Origin: an uncultured Flavobacteriaceae bacterium
GTDB taxonomy: Bacteria; Bacteroidota; Bacteroidia; Flavobacteriales; Flavobacteriaceae
Assembly: GCA_905479835.1 (NCBI GenBank)
Contig: CAJQNZ010000004.1
Coordinates: 1 to 55,302, forward strand
Reading direction: 5' to 3'
Length of the DNA: 55,302 bases
The position numbers and the translations under genes were made by a program. Each line of letters begins with the position of its first letter. The stretch's first letter is position 1. Shown piece after piece: positions 23,995 to 31,449 of this stretch. The notes beneath the pieces were generated by a model. It made no database searches, was not told the origin of the DNA, and was given only the letters and a program-made list of their open reading frames with translations.

Positions 23995-24024
23995 TTGAAT
24001 AGTTCTTTTAAAAGTTTACTTTTG
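23995..24024 (+). promoter_or_regulatory. Promoter of the DUF983 gene
   Basis: TTG (23995-23997), exactly 19 bases, TACTTTTG (24017-24024) followed by CA. The -7 box is the left half of an 18-base palindrome whose right half is the minus-strand promoter box. Confidence 0.7.
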
Positions 24025-24032
24025 CAAAAGTA
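24025..24032 (-). promoter_or_regulatory. Promoter -7 box of the ABC-F operon
   Basis: Minus-strand TACTTTTG, immediately abutting the plus-strand -7 box; together they are TTACTTTTGCAAAAGTAA (24016-24033), a perfect palindrome. No TTG at standard distance on this strand. Confidence 0.6.
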
Positions 24033-24051
24033 ATCTATTTTTATTTTTATC

Positions 24052-24435
24052 ATGTTTAAAAAAGGAACCAAACTTTATAGTATTTTAAATAACAAATGTC
24101 CTCGATGTAATCAAGGAGATTTTTATGTTGAAAAAAATATTTGGTCGTTTAAAAACTTATTAAAGCTTCACGATAATTGTAGTACTTGCGATTTAAAATA
24201 TATGATGGAACCTTCTTTCTTTTTTGGAGCCATGTTTATCAATTATGCATTAAGTGTTGCCATAGGTATTGCAACTTTTATCGTTACATATGTGTTATTT
24301 AAATTTACAATTAATCAAAGTTTCGTATCTATTATTCTAGCATTAATCTTATGTACACCGATGAGTTTAAGATTGGCAAGATTGATTTGGATACATATTT
24401 TTGTGAGTTATGATAAGAAATATGACAAAAAATAA
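24052..24435 (+). CDS. DUF983 membrane protein
   Basis: A 127-residue small membrane protein of the DUF983 family. The N-terminal part holds two zinc-ribbon-like cysteine pairs: CPRCNQGDF near 19-27 and CSTCDLKYMMEPSFF near 44-58. Two or three hydrophobic helices follow (about 60-85 and 87-110). Functions in this family are unknown. It is divergent from the ABC-F operon and its stop codon directly abuts the stop of the convergent FAD oxidoreductase gene with no intervening base. Confidence 0.85.
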   Translation: MFKKGTKLYSILNNKCPRCNQGDFYVEKNIWSFKNLLKLHDNCSTCDLKYMMEPSFFFGAMFINYALSVAIGIATFIVTYVLFKFTINQSFVSIILALILCTPMSLRLARLIWIHIFVSYDKKYDKK

Positions 24436-25482
24436 TCAACCAGTAAACCTAGAAATATTTATTTCATTTCTGAGTTTTGTTTCGTTTTCTATGTGATTAT
24501 AGAGTTCTTTAGCAACAGTCGGAGCAATCATCACACCTCGTGTTCCCAAACCATTTATAATGGCTAATTCTGTATGATTAGGATGAATCCCAACCAATGG
24601 TCTTCTATCTTTAACTGTAGGACGTATTCCTGCAACCTGATCTATTATTTCAAATGGAACCGAAATAAGAGTCTTTAATTTCGAAACCAACTCGTCTTTA
24701 CCTTTTTCTGTTGGAATATTGGTTTTATCGTTCCAGTTAAATGTCGCACCAATTTTAAACGTATGACCTCCTAATGGCATTATAGATACTGAAGATTTTA
24801 AAACAAAATCTATATTTAAATCAGGAGCATAAATAGTAATATACTCACCTTTTGCCTCTTGCATAGGTAAGTGATTGAAATAGGGATTCTGTTTAATTCC
24901 ATATCCTTCACAAAAAACGATTTTGGATGCTATATAATTTTTATAAACAACTTGTTTTATGCTATGTTGTATTGCTTTATATTCAAAATTAGAATAAATA
25001 ATTACCTCTTTTTTTTCTAAATACAACCTGTAATCATGAATCAATTTTGCAGTGTCAATTTTCCCTGTACCAATTACTTTTCCATATCCAAATGGAGATT
25101 TTATACCATTGAATGTTTCCTTTATAATTTTAGGAATCATATATTGAGAAAGCACAGGATGGTCGCATGTTGCAAACCAATTATTCTGTTCTTCTATAGA
25201 AGTTAATAATCTGTAAATTGGAATTTTAGTATCATAAGTAGCACCCAATAAATTTTCTAATTCTTTATAAAAAGGTACCGCAATTTTCAATTGGTTTTCT
25301 GCATCCCAAACTGGTGTAAAACGCTTTAAAATAATCGGATTATACATTCCACCAGCAACTTTTGATGAATGTTGAGAATCATCTTCATATACTATAAACG
25401 ACTTTCCTTGCTTCTCTAATTCTCTTGAAAAAGAAAGACCTGCAAGTCCCAATCCTACAATAATATAATCTACTTGTTTCAT
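24436..25482 (-). CDS. FAD-dependent oxidoreductase (DAO/ThiO-like)
   Basis: A 348-residue flavoenzyme of the D-amino-acid-oxidase fold. The FAD-binding motif IIVGLGLAGLSFSRELEKQG is at 6-25 with the usual acidic residue after it (FIVYED), and the closing FAD motif is NGLGTRGVMIAP near 318. GIRPTVKDRRPLVGIHPNH before it is typical of the family. The substrate is unknown; glycine or sarcosine-type oxidation or a tRNA-modification role (MnmC-like) cannot be decided. It stands upstream of nothing on its strand before DUF983's converging stop, and is separated from the gldKLMN operon by that operon's terminator. Confidence 0.83.
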   Translation of the reverse strand: MKQVDYIIVGLGLAGLSFSRELEKQGKSFIVYEDDSQHSSKVAGGMYNPIILKRFTPVWDAENQLKIAVPFYKELENLLGATYDTKIPIYRLLTSIEEQNNWFATCDHPVLSQYMIPKIIKETFNGIKSPFGYGKVIGTGKIDTAKLIHDYRLYLEKKEVIIYSNFEYKAIQHSIKQVVYKNYIASKIVFCEGYGIKQNPYFNHLPMQEAKGEYITIYAPDLNIDFVLKSSVSIMPLGGHTFKIGATFNWNDKTNIPTEKGKDELVSKLKTLISVPFEIIDQVAGIRPTVKDRRPLVGIHPNHTELAIINGLGTRGVMIAPTVAKELYNHIENETKLRNEINISRFTG

Positions 25483-25544
25483 TTGATGTAAAGTTATTAC
25501 ATTTTAATTCATTTGGACTCCGATCAATATCCAAAATTGAATAC

Positions 25545-25580
25545 ATAAAAAAACTCTTGCAAAGTATACAAGAGTTTAAA
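25545..25580 (-). terminator. Terminator of the gldKLMN operon
   Basis: Minus strand AAACTCTTG and CAAGAGTTT pair across a nine-base loop and are followed by a T7 run. It lies just after the gldN stop. Confidence 0.85.
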
Positions 25581-25599
25581 TATTAATTTGTTTTAAAAA

Positions 25600-26502
25600 T
25601 TAGTAGTTCCACACATCCAATTCTTTATCACGGATTCCTTCTTTTATTTTATCTGATTCCAATACTTGATATAAGGAATTTCCTTTTACATAATGGTTCA
25701 CATCACGATTTCCATAAATATTTTCTTCACGATATATAATAGAATTAAAACGCTTCGCATTCAATAAATGGTCAAAAGATATAGGATAAGCAGCATTTTT
25801 CTGATTAAATACTTTCATATCATATAAGGATTGTCTGGCTCCAGGATAATATACCCAGAATAATGGTAATTTTTCTGCTACATCTCCTAGTTCTTCTCTT
25901 CCTTTGGTCTGAACATCTGGAGCTACAGGAGCTATTGCAAGCATTCTATATTTCATTTCACCTTGACGCTTATCTAGATACCATACTCCTTTTACTTTAA
26001 AACCTTCAATATCCTTTGGATTTAATTCAACTTTATCAATATATTCATCAATATTGGCAACTCCTGCATTCATTTCATCACGCCCTACATCCGTTGTATC
26101 AATTCTGAATAACTTAGCCTCAATTTCTTTTTTGGTTAATTTTGCAGTAAAATAAGAATCGTCATATACTTGTGTAATAGCACCTTCTTGAATACCATCC
26201 ATTAAAGTTTTAAACAACGATTTTCTAGTTGCAGATGTACTATTGTCATGAATAGGATAATAAAATGGGAGATTGATTCTTTCGTTTAAATCAATATATT
26301 CCCAAACAACCTTGGACCATAAAAGATCTCTATCTCCTACATATCCATAAGCGAGTGGCTTGTCATTATCTGCTGCAAGTTGCTCATCTGTTTTCTTACC
26401 TATTTCTTCTGGCGAGCTTGCATTTAACAAGTTTGCTTGAGCAAATAAAGTATTTACTGAAAACATGACAATTAAGGTTATTAAAAAACTTTTCCTATTC
26501 AT
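25600..26502 (-). CDS. gldN: Gliding motility / type IX secretion protein GldN
   Basis: GldN (PorN) is a periplasmic component of the type IX secretion system; with GldK it forms the large ring associated with the outer membrane. The 300-residue protein has a signal peptide (MNRKSFLITLIVMFSVNTLFAQ). Diagnostic segments include WSKVVWEYIDLNERINLPFY, DSYFTAKLTKKEIEAKLF and ITFDxLLNAKRFNSIIYREEN with the reading SFDHLLNAKRF here. It is the last gene of gldK-gldL-gldM-gldN, 12 bases after gldM, and ends before a strong terminator. The order is the canonical flavobacterial one. Firm call. Confidence 0.96.
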   Translation of the reverse strand: MNRKSFLITLIVMFSVNTLFAQANLLNASSPEEIGKKTDEQLAADNDKPLAYGYVGDRDLLWSKVVWEYIDLNERINLPFYYPIHDNSTSATRKSLFKTLMDGIQEGAITQVYDDSYFTAKLTKKEIEAKLFRIDTTDVGRDEMNAGVANIDEYIDKVELNPKDIEGFKVKGVWYLDKRQGEMKYRMLAIAPVAPDVQTKGREELGDVAEKLPLFWVYYPGARQSLYDMKVFNQKNAAYPISFDHLLNAKRFNSIIYREENIYGNRDVNHYVKGNSLYQVLESDKIKEGIRDKELDVWNY

Positions 26503-26514
26503 TTGTTTACTTTT

Positions 26515-28062
26515 TTATTGAATTTCTACAGATACAGCAGAGGCATCTTTTACAGATATTCCAGAAACACCTTGAATACTCGACTTCACATCAAATATTG
26601 CTATTACATCTCCAGATCGCGCTTTATTAATTGCTGCTTGTGCTTGTGAATTCATTCTACTTCCATTTACTACAATAGTTGCAGAACCTGGAGCTTTTAC
26701 TTTAAAACTATTCACATTAAATTTTAAATCGAATAAAAAGTCTGGTAATCCAACTCCAACTGTTGTTTTCACTAAACTTGATTTCGGCATTTTTACATAT
26801 CCTGATTCCTTACGCACAGTTGCCATAGGTTTCGGAATGTCTTTAATTCTAAATGTTTGAGAACTACTCACTTTAGAACCATCAGTCATTGTTCCTGTTG
26901 CATTAATTTTAACTTCCTTTCCTCCTCCAGGAGTCATGATATATTTACCAGTTCCGGAACCTTTTCTTAAACCTGTACCAGATGCAGAAACTCTATTGTC
27001 TGGAATTCCAGGAATAGAAACTGTCATCGGATTGGCAAGTCCACGATATACTACATTCATTTTATCAGCTGCAATTACAGCGCTATTTGGTTTAGAAACT
27101 ACCGCATAAGAACTTTTAACAGGAATCTTAATTATTGAATCTCCTTCTTTAAATTGAAACTCTCCAACAATATTTCTTTCTCCAACAGCACCTGCAGGAA
27201 ATTCTAATAAAGTCTGTCCTGCTTGCATAGATTCAGCAGATAATTCTCTTCCGTTAATAATTACTTTATCAGCGCTTAAAGTATTGTCTTTTTTTCCTAA
27301 AATAATTTTTCCCTTGAAGTTTTCTCCAGAAAAGAATGCTGTTTTTTCAGGAACAACAATTGCCTCAAAATTGGTTAATGAAGCCTCAATTTTTAATTTC
27401 CCTGCAAGCATTGATGATAATACTTCGGATTGTGTTGTTTTAACATCTGCTTGTAATTGTGTCATTTTAGTCAATGAAGCAATCAATGGAAACCCTTTAT
27501 AATGATAATCTAACCATTCTTTTTTAATTCCATCTCTAGTTTCTTCTTCTCCTGTTGAGAATTTTGCTAAAACATCTTTTGAAATATCTTGCATTTGTGG
27601 ATTATCAGCCAAAATACCTACAACTCCATCTCTAAATTCAGCAATTTTATCCTTAAATTCCTGACCTTCAGACTTTAATTCACCTCCTACAAAGAAATAC
27701 TCATCGAGAAAATCTCCTTTATCCATTACTTCATAATCTGTTTTATCATCAACCTCTGCTGTCATTTTTCCTTTTAAGTCTATGATATAAGCATTAAATT
27801 CATCTGCTAAAACACTGATTTTATCTGCTTGTTCTTTTAAAGGTTGGTATTTTGCACGTTGCTCTTCTACCTTATCGGCTAGACCAACCATGAAATCAGA
27901 ATTACGCTGTGTAGCAGCATCATTGGATTTTTCAAGTTTAGCATTCATTAATCCAAAAGCCGATAGTACTTCTTTGGACATATTTAAGGCTAGCATCGCG
28001 ATGAATATAAGATACATCAAATTAATCATCTTCTGCCTTGGTGATAGTTTTCCTCCTGCCAT
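26515..28062 (-). CDS. gldM: Gliding motility / type IX secretion protein GldM
   Basis: GldM (PorM) forms, with GldL, the proton-driven motor of the type IX secretion system: one membrane helix (about 10-28, MINLMYLIFIAMLALNMSKE) sits inside the GldL ring and a long periplasmic shaft reaches GldK/GldN. The 515-residue length is normal. After the helix comes a helical domain (30-215), then beta-rich domains (215-515). The first lines ending ALNMSKEVLSAFGLMNAKLE are nearly invariant in the family. It lies 44 bases after gldL and 12 before gldN. Firm call. Confidence 0.97.
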   Translation of the reverse strand: MAGGKLSPRQKMINLMYLIFIAMLALNMSKEVLSAFGLMNAKLEKSNDAATQRNSDFMVGLADKVEEQRAKYQPLKEQADKISVLADEFNAYIIDLKGKMTAEVDDKTDYEVMDKGDFLDEYFFVGGELKSEGQEFKDKIAEFRDGVVGILADNPQMQDISKDVLAKFSTGEEETRDGIKKEWLDYHYKGFPLIASLTKMTQLQADVKTTQSEVLSSMLAGKLKIEASLTNFEAIVVPEKTAFFSGENFKGKIILGKKDNTLSADKVIINGRELSAESMQAGQTLLEFPAGAVGERNIVGEFQFKEGDSIIKIPVKSSYAVVSKPNSAVIAADKMNVVYRGLANPMTVSIPGIPDNRVSASGTGLRKGSGTGKYIMTPGGGKEVKINATGTMTDGSKVSSSQTFRIKDIPKPMATVRKESGYVKMPKSSLVKTTVGVGLPDFLFDLKFNVNSFKVKAPGSATIVVNGSRMNSQAQAAINKARSGDVIAIFDVKSSIQGVSGISVKDASAVSVEIQ

Positions 28063-28106
28063 TTTAATTAGTTTTAGTGGTTAATTGTTTTTTTTACTAG
28101 TACTAA

Positions 28107-28724
28107 TTAATTTTTGGTCATTGCAGACAACATACCTCCATAAACACCATTCAGTGATGAAAGGTTGGTTGCTAGAGATTGCATTTGTTCTTTTAATTTA
28201 CTTGCGTTTTCAACAGTTTCTTGATTGATTTCAGCTTGACGCGAAGCACTTTCCAGTTGAACTTGGTATAAACTATTCAATGATTCCATCTGAGCCGCAG
28301 CTAGTGAAAGTTGCTCGCTATATTTATTGGTAGCAGAAATTGAATCTACTGCAGGTGCAATATTTTCGGCAGCTCCTTTAAAATTCTGAATACTGTCACC
28401 AAGACTTTTCATCAATCCAGCGTCTAGTTTTGCTTCTTGAAGCATGTCATCTAGTTTTTGAGATAACAATCCTTGAGCATCTGCTTTATCTTTTCCTTTT
28501 CCACCAGCAAGTTCAGGATATACTACGGTCCAATCCAATTCATCTTCTACAGGTTCAAATGCAGATATTGCAAATACAATTGCTTCTGCAATCATCCCAA
28601 TCATTAGCATTTCATTTCCATAATTCCAGTGTAATATCTTAAATAATGCTCCTAAAATTACTATTGCTGCTCCAAGGCCATAAGCCATATTAAAAAACTT
28701 CTTTGCTGCTTTTGATTGTGCCAT
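28107..28724 (-). CDS. gldL: Gliding motility / type IX secretion motor protein GldL
   Basis: GldL (PorL) is the cytoplasmic-membrane motor subunit that surrounds the GldM helix and uses the proton gradient. The 205-residue protein has two N-terminal membrane helices (about 12-30 and 36-55, MAYGLGAAIVILGALFKILH and MLMIGMIAEAIVFAISAF), the second ending with the conserved acidic EPVEDELDW; the rest is a long helical cytoplasmic tail (about 90-200). Length and motifs match the family. The position between gldK (48-base gap) and gldM (44-base gap) is canonical. Firm call. Confidence 0.97.
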   Translation of the reverse strand: MAQSKAAKKFFNMAYGLGAAIVILGALFKILHWNYGNEMLMIGMIAEAIVFAISAFEPVEDELDWTVVYPELAGGKGKDKADAQGLLSQKLDDMLQEAKLDAGLMKSLGDSIQNFKGAAENIAPAVDSISATNKYSEQLSLAAAQMESLNSLYQVQLESASRQAEINQETVENASKLKEQMQSLATNLSSLNGVYGGMLSAMTKN

Positions 28725-28772
28725 AACTATTTTTTTTGTTGGTTAATTTATTTATGAGTTTAATTGATTTTA

Positions 28773-30146
28773 TTATTTTCCATTTAAAGTTGTTCCTAGA
28801 TAATCATGAACTGTTCTGAAACCTATGTAACTTCTTGCAGAATCTTCATATTCATAATCTCTTGAACTTACTTCTAGATAATATGCTACATCCTTCCAAG
28901 AACCTCCACGAATTACTTTTCTATGATTTTCTCTATCCATTACATTTGGATTCATAGTAGATCCTAGATAATAAGAAGCTTCGTTATATGCTGTATTTGT
29001 CCATTCTGAAACGTTTCCTGCCATATTATACAATCCGTAATCATTCGCATTGTAAGATTTTACTTCGACAGTGTATAAAGCTCCATCGACTGCATAGTCT
29101 CCTCTACTTGGCTTAAAATTGGCCAAGAAACAACCTCTATCACTCGTTGTATAAGGACCTCCCCAAGGATAGTTTCCGTAATCAAGTCCTCCACGAGCAG
29201 CATATTCCCATTCAGCTTCAGAAGCCAATCTATAATCAGGCGCACGAGTTACATTCTTCTTTGTCCTTAAATAATTATTTTTTTTCTGTGTTCTCCAATT
29301 GCAAAATGCATTCGCTTGAGGCCAACTTATTCCTACTACAGGATAATCTTGATAGGCTTGATGGTAAAAATAATCTTGATGCATTGGATCATTATATGAA
29401 TAATTATAATCTCTGATCCACACTGTTGTATCTGGATAGACATTAATTATTTCTTCTTTTGTATAGTCTGCTCTTCTCCCTTTATTATTTGCAGCACCTT
29501 CAATATCTAGCCAATAATATCTGTAGTTTAATTTTTCAGTATCAATTAATCTTCTCCCATCAAAACTATTATTTAAACTTACATACAGAGAATCCATCAT
29601 AGCAACATAATTCTCTTCAGGAAAGTCTTGCGGATCCCATATTAATTCTTCTTCCCAGTTAAGTGATCTACCGAATGTAGGAGAATTTATATTACCCATA
29701 CTACCATATGTATTCAACATATACTTTACATAAGGTGAAGCATCAGTTGTATCAACACTCATGAACTCATAGTCTACAAGAACTCTTCCTGGATCTTCTG
29801 GCTCCAATCCATCATTTAAGAAAAACGCTTCCATAGCAAGATTTGTTCTTAATATAGAATCTCTTACCCAATACACATATTCTTTATATTCACTGTTAGA
29901 AATTTCTGTCTCATCCATGTAAAATGGCTTCACAGTCACCGTTCGAGAAGGAGTATTTAATGCTCCTGCCATATCTTCATCTTGCTTACCCATAGTAAAT
30001 GAACCTCCTGGTATTAAACTCATACCATAAGGCTTCTCAGCATTCCAATTGCTTTTCGATCTTACACCGACAAGTTCTCCTTTATCAGTATTACCACAAC
30101 TATATATAAATGTTGTTAAGAGTATGTATAATGCTATTTTCTTCAT
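28773..30146 (-). CDS. gldK: Gliding motility / type IX secretion lipoprotein GldK
   Basis: GldK (PorK) is the outer-membrane-associated lipoprotein of the type IX secretion ring. I use the ATG at 30146, seven codons after an earlier ATG, because it gives a clean lipoprotein signal (MKKIALYILLTTFIYSC, C17). The mature protein of about 440 residues has a formylglycine-generating-enzyme/sulfatase-modifying fold: GMSLIPGGSFTMGKQDED near the start, FYMDETEISNSEYKEYVYW, YPVVGISWPQANAFCNWR, ASEAEWEYAARGG and VIRGGSWKDVAYY. First gene of gldKLMN; a weak -7-like TAGGTTTA lies upstream. Firm call. Confidence 0.96.
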   Translation of the reverse strand: MKKIALYILLTTFIYSCGNTDKGELVGVRSKSNWNAEKPYGMSLIPGGSFTMGKQDEDMAGALNTPSRTVTVKPFYMDETEISNSEYKEYVYWVRDSILRTNLAMEAFFLNDGLEPEDPGRVLVDYEFMSVDTTDASPYVKYMLNTYGSMGNINSPTFGRSLNWEEELIWDPQDFPEENYVAMMDSLYVSLNNSFDGRRLIDTEKLNYRYYWLDIEGAANNKGRRADYTKEEIINVYPDTTVWIRDYNYSYNDPMHQDYFYHQAYQDYPVVGISWPQANAFCNWRTQKKNNYLRTKKNVTRAPDYRLASEAEWEYAARGGLDYGNYPWGGPYTTSDRGCFLANFKPSRGDYAVDGALYTVEVKSYNANDYGLYNMAGNVSEWTNTAYNEASYYLGSTMNPNVMDRENHRKVIRGGSWKDVAYYLEVSSRDYEYEDSARSYIGFRTVHDYLGTTLNGK

Positions 30147-30241
30147 AATAAAATTTATCTCTTTCAAAATTTCCGTAAACCTAAATATTATTTTTTTAAT
30201 ATCAATTCAATTTTAAATAATATTTTATTTTCAATATAATC

Positions 30242-31402
30242 TTACATCACTTTTTTCAAAGTTTTGTACCATCTATCTGGAATCTCTTGTTCATTTGCGC
30301 TTAAGTAATCTTGATAAGTACATGGTATTAACGAATGTCTTTCGTATTTATTATTCACATTTAAATTTATTTCCATCCACCATCTTCCACTTTTATTACT
30401 TTTATAAAAATTTAATACTTCATCCTCTACTGGAACCATAAATTTTTGATAATGATCTTTTGTGCCAAATGGATAATCGTGCGTCCTATTATTTACTCCT
30501 TCTAAAAAATACCAAATTGCTTGCGCAATCAGTTGCGCAGTTTGATTTTTATTGTCCAGACTATGATTGAACTCATAAAATCCTAAAGAACTTACCTTAT
30601 CACTTATTCCAGCATAACGAGCAATTGCACATAAATCATCTCCGTAAAACCCGTTTGGAGTTGCATTGTTATTGGCTGGAGCCTCACTATTTCTTACAGA
30701 TCCTATATCTATTGATACAATATCTGCATCTCGTAAAATAGGCTCAACCAACTCAATTTTTTTAGAAACTTCTCCAAGTCTATATGCGTCAAAAAATAAA
30801 TCATTAACCAAATCAATCTCTTCTTGAGGATTGAAAAATGTCTGATAACCTATATTACTGAAATTAAATAAATTATTGGGCTTTTCCATCACTATAGAAC
30901 TTAAATAAGATTGAGAAGTTATTCCATCTTGAATACTTCCAAAATCAAATTTACTGTCTATAGAAACTATATTAACCATTTGCTCAAGTGTATCATAAGC
31001 ACGATAATTAGCATACGTCAGATCTTGACCTCCTCCTATAATTATTGGAATGATATTCTGTTTTAATAAACCTGAAAGTAAATCTTTTGCTGCATAATAA
31101 GTGTCTTCTATATCATTTCCTTGAGGAATATTACCAAGATCAGCTATGGAAATCATCCAATTTCCTGGATAAAGTTCGTATAATTGCTTTCTAATAAAAT
31201 CTATTCCTTGACCAGTACCTTTATTATCAATAGCGCTTCTTCCTTCTTCAATACCTATAATAGCAATCTTAACATTGGTCAATTCAGGAATTCCATGCTG
31301 TTTTGTATGTATTGAAATATAATGACCAAGACTTTGGTCAGAGAGCAACATTGAATGCGCAGCAACAACATCATCTACAGGAAATAAATAATCAAAATTC
31401 AT
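30242..31402 (-). CDS. Ureohydrolase-family protein with degenerate metal site
   Basis: A 386-residue protein of the arginase/agmatinase/formimidoylglutamase fold. The fold is clear from the order of motifs, but three of the six manganese ligands of active ureohydrolases are replaced: GGGQD at 123-127 has Q126 where GGDH has histidine; DSKFD at 149-153 keeps both aspartates but has K151 where DAHxD has histidine; and SIDIGS at 230-235 has G234 where SxDxD has aspartate. It should therefore not be a normal binuclear manganese hydrolase. It lies just upstream of gldK (95-base gap) and downstream of topA (47-base gap), same strand. I recall similar proteins beside gldK in related genomes. Its role is unknown; automatic labels of arginase or formimidoylglutamase would be misleading. 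Confidence 0.8.
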   Translation of the reverse strand: MNFDYLFPVDDVVAAHSMLLSDQSLGHYISIHTKQHGIPELTNVKIAIIGIEEGRSAIDNKGTGQGIDFIRKQLYELYPGNWMISIADLGNIPQGNDIEDTYYAAKDLLSGLLKQNIIPIIIGGGQDLTYANYRAYDTLEQMVNIVSIDSKFDFGSIQDGITSQSYLSSIVMEKPNNLFNFSNIGYQTFFNPQEEIDLVNDLFFDAYRLGEVSKKIELVEPILRDADIVSIDIGSVRNSEAPANNNATPNGFYGDDLCAIARYAGISDKVSSLGFYEFNHSLDNKNQTAQLIAQAIWYFLEGVNNRTHDYPFGTKDHYQKFMVPVEDEVLNFYKSNKSGRWWMEINLNVNNKYERHSLIPCTYQDYLSANEQEIPDRWYKTLKKVM

Positions 31403-31449
31403 ATTTATTTAAGTTGTTAGGGGTTAAACAACAATGCTAATTTAATGAA

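Noticed and set aside
31410-31434. Dyad GTTGTT/AACAAC between topA and the ureohydrolase-like gene as terminator
   Set aside because: Six-base AT-rich stem and only a weak T tract on the minus strand; may be chance.
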